Assembly (NCBI GenBank): GCA_905204915.1
Contig: CAJLBR010000025.1
Coordinates: 1-17,583, forward strand
DNA length: 17,583 nt
Origin: an uncultured Clostridium sp.
GTDB lineage: Bacteria > Bacillota > Clostridia > TANB77 > CAG-465
Reading direction: 5' to 3'
In this document: one piece after another, positions 6,876-15,816 of the stretch
Position numbering within the stretch: the stretch's first letter is position 1
How the letters are laid out: each line of letters opens with the position of its first letter
Position numbers and translations under genes: made by a program
The notes under the pieces: model-generated
Told to the model about the DNA's origin: nothing
The model's database searches: none
The model's input: only the letters and a program-made list of their open reading frames with translations

Positions 6876-8922
6876 TTTTCCCCTTACTTAAGTAATCCTC
6901 AATTACTTTATACATCCAAGCAGCAGACCCTGTATACCAAGTCCATCCACCTCTACCGACATGTTCTGGATTTGTGTATACATCAGCAGCAACAACATAT
7001 GGCTCTACCATATAAATATCTGTCTTTTCTTTAGTATCAGAATGATATATAGGATTTATATATTTTAAAATTTCTAATCCTTTTTCATTTTCTTTTAATT
7101 CAAAATATGCCTTAGCAAGCCAAGTAGAAGCATGAGTATATTGTCCTCCATTTTCTCTCGTACCCGGTACATATGCTTTTATATATCCAGGATTATTCTT
7201 AGGCTTATCGAAAGAAGGATATAAAAGTCTTACAATTTGATGTTCATGGTCAACAAGATATTTATCAGCACTGTTTAATGCCTCTTTTAATTCCTCACTA
7301 ACATCTGGATAATCTTTCATAGCAATTACGGCCCACGCCTGTGATATCAAGTCGATTTTACATTCTTTATTAGACATAGAGCCTAATACTTCACCATTTT
7401 CAAAAAAAGCTCTTACAAATTGACCATTTTCCCAAGCATTTGAAATAACACTATGTTTTAATAAATGTATGTTCTTTTCTGCAATTTTTACCATTTCGTC
7501 ATCTTTTTTCAATTTTGCTATAGGAATAAACTTTTGTAGAACATTCATCATAAAAAATGTTAACCAAACTGATTGGCCTCTTATATTACTAAATCCATCA
7601 TTCCAATCACCATCACCAATATTTAATAATCCATTTTTTTCACTTACTCTAGAAAGACCATATAAGATAGTCTTTTTAGCATGATTATATACTGAATCTT
7701 TAGCATCAATACTATGGAAAACATCATATAGCTCATGTCTATCTCCCATAGGTTTATCTTCTAAGTAATTAGTCTCAACATCTAATATAGACGTATCATT
7801 TGTTTTTTCAACATATTCTGATAATACATATGGTAACCAAAGGTAATCATCACTAAAATAAGTTCTTATACCAGCATTATTATGTTCATGCCACCAATGC
7901 AGTACATCTCCCTTTTCAAATTGTTTGCTAGAGTGTAGTATTATTTGAGATCTGGTCTTTTCTGGCCATTTATGTATAAGTGCTAAAGTATCTTGAAGTT
8001 GATCTCTAAAGCCTATAGCACCACCAGATTGATAAAATGCAGTTTTAGCAAATAATCTACATACAACAGTTTGATATAATAACCAGCCATTGGCCATTAT
8101 GTCTATATATTCATCTCCCGTATTAAAATTGCCCTTTACTAAATCTTTCCAATATTTCTTAGTATTTTTTAATTCACTATCAATAGATTTTATATTTGAG
8201 TATTTCTTATACAAATCAAATGCTTCTGTTTCATTCTCACATGCTCCTAAAGCTATACCAAATTTAACACTTTGTTTTTCTTCTAATGTGATAGTAAATT
8301 TAATCTCATAATTTTTTTCATCAAAAGTAACTTCTACATTTTCATTCTCTATACATGGCATAACATAAGCCATGCAATTAGAAAATTCTATACTATAAGG
8401 ATTTTTAATTTCTAGTATATTATCCTTTATTCTAGATAGTATATAATTTGAATTAGTTTCTCTAGATACCCCTAAAACGGGTTCAAGTTTATACGATATA
8501 TTTATACTTTTTTTAGACTCTGAATTATTTTTTAGTTTTATATAATGTATTTTTACATTGTCATTCATTGGAACAAATATATCCATTTCTTTTTCAACGT
8601 CATTTTCGTCTTCTAATACTTTTACGTATCCAAAGCCATATATTAGATTATAATCTTTTTCAAATATTCCTTGAAACTTTTCACCTGCTTCAAAACTTAT
8701 CCAGTCATTACACCATTCTGTAAGCTTAAATTCTCTACTATTTTTGAAATAGGTATATACAGTGCCATATGTTGAAATGACACTTCCAAACTTTTCATTT
8801 GCTATTATATTGCACCACGGAAGTGGTGTGGCGGTATTTAATATATGATATTCATCTTTTGTACTATTAAATCCGCCATATGAATTAAATGCAATATAAT
8901 CTGAAGTATTTTTAATCTTCAT
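6862..8922 (-). CDS. GH94-family phosphorylase protein, equivalent to the C-terminal part of cyclic beta-1,2-glucan synthase
   Basis: A 686-aa cytoplasmic-looking protein. The N-terminal GH94 beta-sandwich (about 8-240) shows the run typical of the last third of NdvB/Cgs: NSYGGF, DEYHIL, TPLPWCNIIAN, FGSVIS, NSREFKLTEW. The (alpha/alpha)6 catalytic domain (about 265-680) has GFRDQLQD (304-311), GDVLHWWH (338-345), the general-acid motif DWNDG with D439, and the phosphate-site motifs GGQYTHA (H597) and GRGGWTWYTGSA (656-667). GH94 enzymes phosphorolyse beta-glucosides; in characterised Cgs this domain trims the beta-1,2-glucan and sets its length. It starts with ATG after GAGGGGGAAG, 21 nt downstream of the 1858-aa partner, and lacks the N-terminal extensions of stand-alone oligoglucan phosphorylases. 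Activity as a free-standing subunit is inferred. Confidence 0.88.
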   Translation of the reverse strand: MKIKNTSDYIAFNSYGGFNSTKDEYHILNTATPLPWCNIIANEKFGSVISTYGTVYTYFKNSREFKLTEWCNDWISFEAGEKFQGIFEKDYNLIYGFGYVKVLEDENDVEKEMDIFVPMNDNVKIHYIKLKNNSESKKSINISYKLEPVLGVSRETNSNYILSRIKDNILEIKNPYSIEFSNCMAYVMPCIENENVEVTFDEKNYEIKFTITLEEKQSVKFGIALGACENETEAFDLYKKYSNIKSIDSELKNTKKYWKDLVKGNFNTGDEYIDIMANGWLLYQTVVCRLFAKTAFYQSGGAIGFRDQLQDTLALIHKWPEKTRSQIILHSSKQFEKGDVLHWWHEHNNAGIRTYFSDDYLWLPYVLSEYVEKTNDTSILDVETNYLEDKPMGDRHELYDVFHSIDAKDSVYNHAKKTILYGLSRVSEKNGLLNIGDGDWNDGFSNIRGQSVWLTFFMMNVLQKFIPIAKLKKDDEMVKIAEKNIHLLKHSVISNAWENGQFVRAFFENGEVLGSMSNKECKIDLISQAWAVIAMKDYPDVSEELKEALNSADKYLVDHEHQIVRLLYPSFDKPKNNPGYIKAYVPGTRENGGQYTHASTWLAKAYFELKENEKGLEILKYINPIYHSDTKEKTDIYMVEPYVVAADVYTNPEHVGRGGWTWYTGSAAWMYKVIEDYLSKGKNEKK

Positions 8923-8943
8923 ATTATTTGTACTTCCCCCTCT

Positions 8944-11900
8944 TTAATTCTCATCAGCACTTATCGTGTCTTCTTCATCAGATGAAAGTTGTAAATATTT
9001 TTCAACATTCGTAAATTCATCAATAGAATCAATATATTTTTTGCTTAAGAAAGAAATTAGTTTTAATTCCTCATGAGTTAGATCATTTACGTTTAATAAA
9101 TAAATGTTACCCTTTGTATAATCCATATATACCGCTCTATCTAAGTGAGATTTTACAAAATGATATAATGGTTTCTTGTCTTTATCTTCTTCATCAATAA
9201 ATACTACAATATCTAAGTCTATTTTTCTGTTCTTTACGTAATCCATAAATTTAATTACTTCCTCAATAATTCCAGCATTTTCAATCCTATTTATATAGAC
9301 CATCATTATTGGTAAATCTCCAGAAATAGAATATTTCCATAGCATTGATTGATTCATCGATTCATTCCAAAATTCTTCTTCTTTTATTTCTGGTTTTCCA
9401 AATAAAACATCTTTTATTATATTATTATATAGTGCAGCTTTACCAGGAGTAAGTTCTAGATATCTAGAAGTAATATTATTAAGTTCGCATGTTAACTTAT
9501 ATTGTTCTTCAAGTTCATTAAAATCAATATTTACTATAGAGTTATTCATTCTATACTTACTTTCTGTAACGCCTACCACATAGAAGAACTCTTGACGTTC
9601 ATGTGGGTCTAATATTATAGTAGCTCTATATGATAATACTGGCCATAAAGGATATTTTACAACATCATTGTCATATGCAAGTTCAGGAGTATTCGCAATT
9701 TTAGATTTCTCTGTTTCAACTTCTTTTTCTAGATCTATGCCAATAAGTTTAGAATAAACAAATAAATCTGAATCTTGTTCTGTTTTCTTTCTTTTACTTG
9801 CTACTAACAAATCTAAATCTTCATCATAATATGTTTCTATTGTTAGATTACTAAATGATGGATGTACAACATTTGTCATGTAATCTGTCATAGCAGGTTC
9901 TATATAAGTATTAATTAGAATTTCTCTTCTTGTTGAACTGTTATTATAGATACTTACCTTTTTAATTTCCATATTATACTCTGGTGATAAATATACTGTA
10001 GTAGTAGTTTCCAATTCTTTTGTTTCCACATAAAATTGTGAAGCATTTAACATATTGTTTAGCCATGTTTTCTTTATTCTAGGATCTTTTACATCATCCG
10101 CACTAGTTGCAAGGAACGTAACTCCTGATACCTTATCAGTTAAGAATATAAAGTTACCGCTATTTTCAACGTCAGTATATCTTTGTTTGTTTACAATTTT
10201 ATCACGATATTTTAAGAAACTAGCACCATTGCTTGTAATTATTGTAGATAAATTATGACCTTTTAGTAAATTGATCTTTAAAGAATTATCATTTTCTTCT
10301 TCACGAGTTTTAGAATTTATTCCCTCAACAAACATTGTATACTTTTCTTGTGATTTTTGCTTATAAACATTTTCAGTATCAAGAACGTTTTTCTTTATAT
10401 TAGCTTTCATTCTTTCTCTTTCTTTTAGCAATATTTCACAAGCTCTAATGTCTGGACTTGATTGGAATCTCTCTTTTATAATTCCATGATTTATATAGTT
10501 ATTTATAGATGTTAAAATCATTCCTTGATGGTGAGCCATATATGTTTTTACTACTTCATATTCTTTATCTGGTTCAATATGTTTAGCAGTATAATCAATT
10601 GCCTCATAGAATCCATATGAAGAATATGCTCCTATTTTCTTTAAAGCTTTCATATTTTTATATACTGATACTGGATCAAATTCCAGCATAAGTAAAGAGG
10701 CATATGGAGATATAACTAAGAAGTTATTAAGTCCCCTCTTTAATCCCAGCCATGGTATACCAAATGCTTGATATTGATAATTTAATTCATTATCTTTAAC
10801 TGCAAATGCTGATTCTGATATTCCCCAAGGCATATTATTAGTTCTTACATATTTGATTTGACTATATTTTGCAAAGAATAAAGATTGATCTATTAGAGTG
10901 TGTTCATATGATTTATTAAATAGGTATGGCATAAAGTATTCAAATGCTGTTCCACTCCATGATACAAGTCCTTTGTATCCATCTGTTTTTACAAGATTTC
11001 TTGATAGAGAGAACCAATGTTTTGAAGTTACTTGTCTTCTTGCTATTGATATTAAACTTGTAAGTCTACTTTCTGACATTAATATATCATAATAACTATC
11101 AACTAACTTACCGCTCTCTTCATCATATCCAATAGAAAATATATTTCTTTCTTGATTATAAAGTACAGAAAAATCTGTTTCTTCTATAATTTCATTTGCT
11201 TTATCTATCATTTTTTGAATTCTATCATAATCTTCATCTTTTTTAGTTTCTCTGATAGAATAATCTTTTCTATTATTTAGTGTATATAAAAATTCTTTTA
11301 AAACATAAAGGCAAGCCACAAAATTTCCGCTATCAACAGTTGATATAAATCTTGGTCTTAAAGGTTCTAGTGTCTTTATATTATACCAATTGTATAAATT
11401 ACCATGCCATTTTTCTAATTTTTCTACAGTTTGCATTATATTCTCAAGTCTCTTTATAGCTTCATCTTTACTTATAAATTTTAAATCATAAGCATTAATT
11501 ATAGAAAGTATTCCAAAACCAACATTTGTTGAAGAAGTTCTATTAGCTATCTTATATCTTCTATTTTCTTGGAAATTATCAGTTGGTAAAAAGTTATTTG
11601 TAGGAGTCATCATTGAATTAAAGAATTCCCATGTTCTTTTAGCTACTTCAATAACTTCCTCTTCTTGTGTAGTATTTAATCTTCTCTTTCTTGAGATTAA
11701 ATGATCTTTTCCTAAAAGATATGAAAGAATTGGTGCTAAAATAAACGACATTCCTATTATTACTTTAAATGGAGCCATAACCTGCATTTCTATATTTTTA
11801 TAAGGAATTAATATTAATGCCAATCCACAAATTATATTAACGCTCATATTAAAAGCATAGTAACTAAGAGTATTTTTAGCTGTTTTTTCTAATGTTTCTG

Positions 11901-14520
11901 CTGTAGTCCATTGAAGTAATTTTTTATGTGATATAAGCATTCTATAAAGTGATGTTATAAAAGCATTTAAACACATATATGCTTTATATGGTATTGTAAC
12001 AAAATTAAAGCACATTGATAAAAGATCTGCTTGTATTCCATGAATAATTGGAATGTATTGCAATTCTTTAGTGTGAGCAAATTTTCCCATTATTAGTCTA
12101 TTAAATATAGATATTATATATCCAAAATTTAATACACAAAAAGTTATCAAACTTGTAGTTGCAAATACTTTATCAGAAACGAATGCTGATAGTACTATTG
12201 CAATTAAAGCAAAAACATCTAAAAGTGGTCTTCTTAAATTATCAAATATTTTCCATTTTGATAACAAATTAAGTTTAGATTTAGGACTAAGTAGCCATCT
12301 AATTATTTGCATATCGCCCCTATACCATCTATGATTTCTCTTCATATATGCAATGTAATTATTTGGAAATGCATCTTGAACTTCAATATCTGAAGCAAGG
12401 CCTGTTCTTACTAAAGACCCCTCTAATAAGTCATGTGATAATACTAAATTTTCTGGAATTTCTGATCCTACTATTTTTTCGAACACTTCTACATCATAAA
12501 TTCCTTTACCGCAGAATATTGCTTCTCCAAATACATCTTGATATGTATTAGATACAGCTGTTGTATAAATATCAAGCCCCCCAAATCCACCAAAGATTTT
12601 TGAAAATATACTTTTATTAGCAGATTCTATATCTAGGCTTACTGACGGTTGTATAAGACCATATCCATCTTTTATTATTTTTCCATTTTTAGCAAGTACT
12701 GGCTTATTTAAAGGATGTGAGATAATTGCAACTAAATCTTTAGCAGTATTTAAAGATAATGATGTATCTTCATCTACTGTTATAATGTATTTAGTTTTTA
12801 TAATGTCATCATATATTAGCCACATAGCATCATTTTTTTCCTTATCTGACATCTTACCAAGTACTAATTTATTAAATTGGGCTAATGCGCCTCTCTTTCT
12901 CTCCCAGCCCATATATGAGCCTTCAGATTTAGAATATACACGTTTTCTATATAAGAAGTTAAATAATACTCTATCAGATTCATATTTTTTATTTAACTCA
13001 TCTAATTTTTCTTTTGCATATTCAACTATTTTGCTATCAATATCAATTACTTTCTTATCACTTGCCAAACAATCACCAATCAACATATAATACATATTTT
13101 CTGATCTATTCGCAAGATATGTTATTTCCATTTTTGATATCATTTGATCTAGCTTTTCAATTGAAGATATTATTGTTGGCATTACAACGTAAGTTGGATA
13201 TTTAGAATCTATTGTTTTAGCGAAATCAAATCTTGGTAAAACCTTAGGTTTTATTAATTTACGTAATACATAACATACCGTTTTTTCTGATATTTCAAGT
13301 GAGAATACAAAAGTTATTATATAAGACATAACTTTCATCCAAGTAGCATCAAAGTTTATTAATTTCATATTAATGAAAAGCGTAGCTATAACCGCTAAAA
13401 ATAATATTGTAAAAATGTACAAGAATGATTTCATTGGCTTTATTATATCAAGGTAAATCTTATCTCCTATATAAGCTTTACCAAGTTCTTTTTTTAGTTT
13501 CCATTTTTCTTCACCAATTAAAAAATACCCCACATGCTTTTTGTATTTTTTAGAGCATTCAACTGCTTTTTTTGCAACATATATTTCTGATAAATTATAT
13601 CTTTTAGCAAGTTTTATTATATATCCTCTATAACGATTTTTAGTTTTATAGTCACACTTTTCAAATTCATGTGTATAATCCTCTTTTAAAGTTTCATCTG
13701 CTTTATTTACACGTTCAAATATCTCTCTAAAATTAATTCCTTGAATTTGTTTATAAGAAATAATAGCTTTTCCAATATAATCAGTTGTTTTAGCAATTTC
13801 CATGTGTTCTTTTACAATTGCTGAATCTACCGTAAATCCTGATTTTTCTGCTTCATTTTTTAGATGCTTTAAAAATTTATCTCCATTTTTTCCGTACTCT
13901 TTTAAACGGAATGCCATATATTCTATAAATGCTGTATTGGAATTTTTAATTTTTTCTTCATCTACCATGTATTCTCTAAAATCTTTGATTGTTGTAAATT
14001 TTGAAAAGTTCTTTTTATCTTGATTAAAAAATTCTATATTTTCATTTTTTAAAATTTCTTCGACTACTAATTTTTGTAATTGAGAATGCAAAATGTTTTC
14101 AGATACTCTTGCAATAAATTTTAAAAGAGCAATTTTTAGCATTAGCATAAATAAATTTAACTCTAAAGAGGAAAGATATGAAAATTTTTGGTGCTCACGT
14201 AATTTTTCTTCAATTAACCATTGATTAATTGCACCTTTATTTTCCTCAACAAGTTCATTTGCCAGATAATATATACTAATATATTTAGAGCCATCACTTG
14301 CTTTTATTATCGGAAGTCTTTTATTTTTCAGATTTTTCTTTTCTTCTTTTATTACTGAATACTCTTGTTCAATTACATACATATTATCTAGTATCCACTG
14401 CCCAGCAGGATGTATTGATATCTTCATTTCATAAGACATTTCAAGTATTTTATATGTCCTAAATATTAGGTTAAAATTATCACGAGCTTCATTAAAAATT
14501 TCATTCAAAGTGTTTTTCAT
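8944..14520 (-). CDS. Beta-1,2-glucan synthase large protein: GT84, GH189-type and GH94-type sandwich domains, lacking the GH94 catalytic domain
   Basis: A 1858-aa integral membrane protein like NdvB/Cgs. It has an N-terminal soluble region (1-360), transmembrane segments near 364-386 and 393-410, then a GT84 glucosyltransferase (about 440-745) with DxD at 583-585 (VDEDT), HDLLEG at 696-701 and RNHRWYRGD ending at 736. More membrane segments lie near 764-785, 788-808, 833-860, 885-907 and 915-937. A glycoamylase/GH189-type domain (about 950-1345) carries NVGFG, STVDSGNF, AFEYF (E1194), GISESAF (E1236) and AHHQGM. A GH94-type sandwich (about 1415-1690) and an alpha/beta tail (LWKYSISGDLP at 1727-1737) follow. 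In characterised Cgs, GT84 polymerises from UDP-glucose and GH189 cyclises. Bacterial homologues continue into a catalytic GH94 (about 2800 aa); here that part is the next gene. GAGGGGG precedes the ATG. Confidence 0.9.
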   Translation of the reverse strand: MKNTLNEIFNEARDNFNLIFRTYKILEMSYEMKISIHPAGQWILDNMYVIEQEYSVIKEEKKNLKNKRLPIIKASDGSKYISIYYLANELVEENKGAINQWLIEEKLREHQKFSYLSSLELNLFMLMLKIALLKFIARVSENILHSQLQKLVVEEILKNENIEFFNQDKKNFSKFTTIKDFREYMVDEEKIKNSNTAFIEYMAFRLKEYGKNGDKFLKHLKNEAEKSGFTVDSAIVKEHMEIAKTTDYIGKAIISYKQIQGINFREIFERVNKADETLKEDYTHEFEKCDYKTKNRYRGYIIKLAKRYNLSEIYVAKKAVECSKKYKKHVGYFLIGEEKWKLKKELGKAYIGDKIYLDIIKPMKSFLYIFTILFLAVIATLFINMKLINFDATWMKVMSYIITFVFSLEISEKTVCYVLRKLIKPKVLPRFDFAKTIDSKYPTYVVMPTIISSIEKLDQMISKMEITYLANRSENMYYMLIGDCLASDKKVIDIDSKIVEYAKEKLDELNKKYESDRVLFNFLYRKRVYSKSEGSYMGWERKRGALAQFNKLVLGKMSDKEKNDAMWLIYDDIIKTKYIITVDEDTSLSLNTAKDLVAIISHPLNKPVLAKNGKIIKDGYGLIQPSVSLDIESANKSIFSKIFGGFGGLDIYTTAVSNTYQDVFGEAIFCGKGIYDVEVFEKIVGSEIPENLVLSHDLLEGSLVRTGLASDIEVQDAFPNNYIAYMKRNHRWYRGDMQIIRWLLSPKSKLNLLSKWKIFDNLRRPLLDVFALIAIVLSAFVSDKVFATTSLITFCVLNFGYIISIFNRLIMGKFAHTKELQYIPIIHGIQADLLSMCFNFVTIPYKAYMCLNAFITSLYRMLISHKKLLQWTTAETLEKTAKNTLSYYAFNMSVNIICGLALILIPYKNIEMQVMAPFKVIIGMSFILAPILSYLLGKDHLISRKRRLNTTQEEEVIEVAKRTWEFFNSMMTPTNNFLPTDNFQENRRYKIANRTSSTNVGFGILSIINAYDLKFISKDEAIKRLENIMQTVEKLEKWHGNLYNWYNIKTLEPLRPRFISTVDSGNFVACLYVLKEFLYTLNNRKDYSIRETKKDEDYDRIQKMIDKANEIIEETDFSVLYNQERNIFSIGYDEESGKLVDSYYDILMSESRLTSLISIARRQVTSKHWFSLSRNLVKTDGYKGLVSWSGTAFEYFMPYLFNKSYEHTLIDQSLFFAKYSQIKYVRTNNMPWGISESAFAVKDNELNYQYQAFGIPWLGLKRGLNNFLVISPYASLLMLEFDPVSVYKNMKALKKIGAYSSYGFYEAIDYTAKHIEPDKEYEVVKTYMAHHQGMILTSINNYINHGIIKERFQSSPDIRACEILLKERERMKANIKKNVLDTENVYKQKSQEKYTMFVEGINSKTREEENDNSLKINLLKGHNLSTIITSNGASFLKYRDKIVNKQRYTDVENSGNFIFLTDKVSGVTFLATSADDVKDPRIKKTWLNNMLNASQFYVETKELETTTTVYLSPEYNMEIKKVSIYNNSSTRREILINTYIEPAMTDYMTNVVHPSFSNLTIETYYDEDLDLLVASKRKKTEQDSDLFVYSKLIGIDLEKEVETEKSKIANTPELAYDNDVVKYPLWPVLSYRATIILDPHERQEFFYVVGVTESKYRMNNSIVNIDFNELEEQYKLTCELNNITSRYLELTPGKAALYNNIIKDVLFGKPEIKEEEFWNESMNQSMLWKYSISGDLPIMMVYINRIENAGIIEEVIKFMDYVKNRKIDLDIVVFIDEEDKDKKPLYHFVKSHLDRAVYMDYTKGNIYLLNVNDLTHEELKLISFLSKKYIDSIDEFTNVEKYLQLSSDEEDTISADEN

Positions 14521-14555
14521 ATTATCCCCCTCAAACCATACTAATTCTCTAGAAA

Positions 14556-14584
14556 ATTATATAATAAAAAAAAAGATTTTGCAA
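14556..14584 (-). promoter_or_regulatory. Promoter of the glucan-synthase operon
   Basis: TTGCAA (14579-14584), 17-nt spacer, TATAAT (14556-14561). The -35 lies inside one arm of the preceding gene's terminator hairpin, and the spacer contains that terminator's nine-T run. Confidence 0.55.
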
Positions 14585-14603
14585 CAAAATGTGTTGCAAA
14601 ATC
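14575..14603 (-). terminator. Intrinsic terminator of the 160-aa protein gene
   Basis: Perfect 11-bp stem GATTTTGCAAC/GTTGCAAAATC with a 7-nt loop, then nine T on the - strand, 10 nt past the stop. Confidence 0.9.
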
Positions 14604-14612
14604 AAAAGAATA

Positions 14613-15095
14613 TTAGTCGGCAAATTCTGGATCTAAAATCCAATTGTTAAAGACTATTCTGTCTTTACAAAGGATAATCATTTCTTTCCTGCCGTTCTCA
14701 TGTCTTTTCTCAAGGAAAAGGTGCGACTCACAAGCTTTTAACAGCTTATAAGTATCTTTTTCAAATCCGTCTACTCCTCTGGCAAAAGATATGTCACCTT
14801 CCGGTATTCTCTTTACATATCTTCCTTCGAGTGCCGAAAGTGTTGGATGAGGTGCTGCCATTACTTCTTCGAGAGGTACCCAATTTTCATCAAGATAATC
14901 AGACGCTCTGTTGAACCTTGCATGGCTTGCTCCTTTGTCCCAACTGATTCGAATCTCTCCGCCGTTTATCGAGTCAAGAATTACAATCTTTTCTCTGAAG
15001 CAGAAATCCCCACTCTTAGTGGGAGCTATCCGTATAATCTCCTTTCCTACAAATTTTCTCATTTTTATTAAATATCTGTCTGACAATGAATACAT
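14613..15095 (-). CDS. Uncharacterised 160-aa protein of atypical base composition
   Basis: I do not recognise the family. The protein is soluble with mixed charge. It has a basic N-terminus (MYSLSDRYLIKMRKFVGKE), beta-prone segments at 16-52 (including FCFREKIVIL and EIRISWDKG), DENWVPLEE at 69-77 and a C-terminal half alternating helix and strand, ending WILDPEFAD. Three cysteines (C32, C122, C143) form no obvious metal site. By hand count, 14641-15060 is about 41% G+C, against high-20s percent in sampled lines of the neighbouring glucan-synthase gene, and it uses more C/G-ending codons, which suggests acquisition by transfer. The start has GGGAGG ten bases upstream, plus its own extended -10 promoter and a clean terminator, so it is an independent unit. 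Function unknown. Confidence 0.75.
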   Translation of the reverse strand: MYSLSDRYLIKMRKFVGKEIIRIAPTKSGDFCFREKIVILDSINGGEIRISWDKGASHARFNRASDYLDENWVPLEEVMAAPHPTLSALEGRYVKRIPEGDISFARGVDGFEKDTYKLLKACESHLFLEKRHENGRKEMIILCKDRIVFNNWILDPEFAD

Positions 15096-15128
15096 AATTC
15101 ATCATCCTCCCTTCAAAAACTAATAACA

Positions 15129-15157
15129 ATTATATCATATTTTTATGTAAATTGCAA
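15129..15157 (-). promoter_or_regulatory. Promoter of the 160-aa protein gene
   Basis: TTGCAA (15152-15157), 17-nt spacer, TATAAT (15129-15134) preceded by TGA, an extended -10. It uses the same -35 hexamer as the glucan-synthase promoter. Confidence 0.6.
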
Positions 15158-15198
15158 GTTATATGATTGAATATATTAGTTAATAAAGTCAATTTGTC

Positions 15199-15669
15199 TT
15201 AATTTTCATGTATTACATGTATTGGAAATTTATTCGATGTAATTATTTCTTTTAAACATCTTGGCACAATTTTACATTCATTTAATTTATCAACATCTAC
15301 CCATACATATTGCAAATAATCTTTTCCTTCCATATTGTACATAACATTATTAGATTTCTTATCTTCTTCATTTTTAAATTCTATTTTGTGTATAAAATAT
15401 ATTTCATGGTACTTTTTATTTCTCATCTCAAAAAAATTTTCAATAGTGGCAACATATTCCAGGATATCAATTTCTTTTCCTAGTTCTTCTTTAATTTCTC
15501 TTTTTATAGTACTTTCAGAATTTTCTCCTATTTCTACTCTTCCACCAGGTAAGCAATAATGATCCTTATTTAAATTTTTGTGTAACAATACTTTGTTATT
15601 ATGTATAACTATACCGCCTGCCCTTATATTTAGTCTGTACTCTTCTCCTACATCTAAAGTTAAATCCAT
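15199..15669 (-). CDS. NUDIX hydrolase
   Basis: Hydrolyses a nucleoside diphosphate linked to some other group; the substrate cannot be told from the sequence. The Nudix box is complete: GGRVEIGENSESTIKREIKEELG, counted from the ATG start at about residues 42-64, with the metal-binding REIKEE core. At 156 aa it is a single-domain family member. The start chosen is the ATG at 15669: GGAGGAG lies six bases upstream. An in-frame TTG at 15684 would extend the protein by five residues but overlaps that ribosome site. It is about 100 nt upstream of the 160-aa gene, with no clear terminator between, so read-through into that gene is possible. Confidence 0.9.
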   Translation of the reverse strand: MDLTLDVGEEYRLNIRAGGIVIHNNKVLLHKNLNKDHYCLPGGRVEIGENSESTIKREIKEELGKEIDILEYVATIENFFEMRNKKYHEIYFIHKIEFKNEEDKKSNNVMYNMEGKDYLQYVWVDVDKLNECKIVPRCLKEIITSNKFPIHVIHEN

Positions 15670-15726
15670 TATAATCTCCTCCAATCTTTCTTATAATGTA
15701 AAAAACAATAGTTAGTCTATGTAGTT

Positions 15727-15755
15727 ATAATATCACAAACTCTATTAAAAAGCAA
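15727..15755 (-). promoter_or_regulatory. Possible promoter of the NUDIX gene
   Basis: TTGCTT (15750-15755), 17-nt spacer, TATTAT (15727-15732) with TGA just before it (extended -10). The -35 is weak and lies at the T-rich tail of the preceding terminator. Confidence 0.35.
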
Positions 15756-15760
15756 AAAAT

Positions 15761-15789
15761 ATCCTTTCCATTTTATAAATGAAAAGGAT
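15761..15789 (-). terminator. Intrinsic terminator after the broken LRR gene
   Basis: A 13-position stem (15761-15773 with 15777-15789, one imperfect pair) and 3-nt loop, followed on the - strand by ATTTTTTGCTTTTT. It lies 28 nt past the LRR stop. Confidence 0.78.
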
Positions 15790-15816
15790 TATTTTATTAT
15801 CTATATTTTTATACGT

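Noticed and set aside
6433..6891. A 152-codon open frame on the + strand opposite the dockerin and GH94 genes
   Set aside because: It is antisense to well-supported coding sequence and has no recognisable domain. It is a mirror of low-complexity AT-rich codons.
8923..8943. Frameshift or nonsense error artificially splitting the glucan synthase
   Set aside because: The second gene has a purine-rich ribosome site and ATG, the first ends in a natural acidic tail and TAA, and the break lies between domains. It is still listed as a possible refutation.
15670..15684. TTG start five codons upstream for the NUDIX protein
   Set aside because: It overlaps the GGAGGAG ribosome site that serves the ATG at 15669, and it has no good ribosome site of its own.
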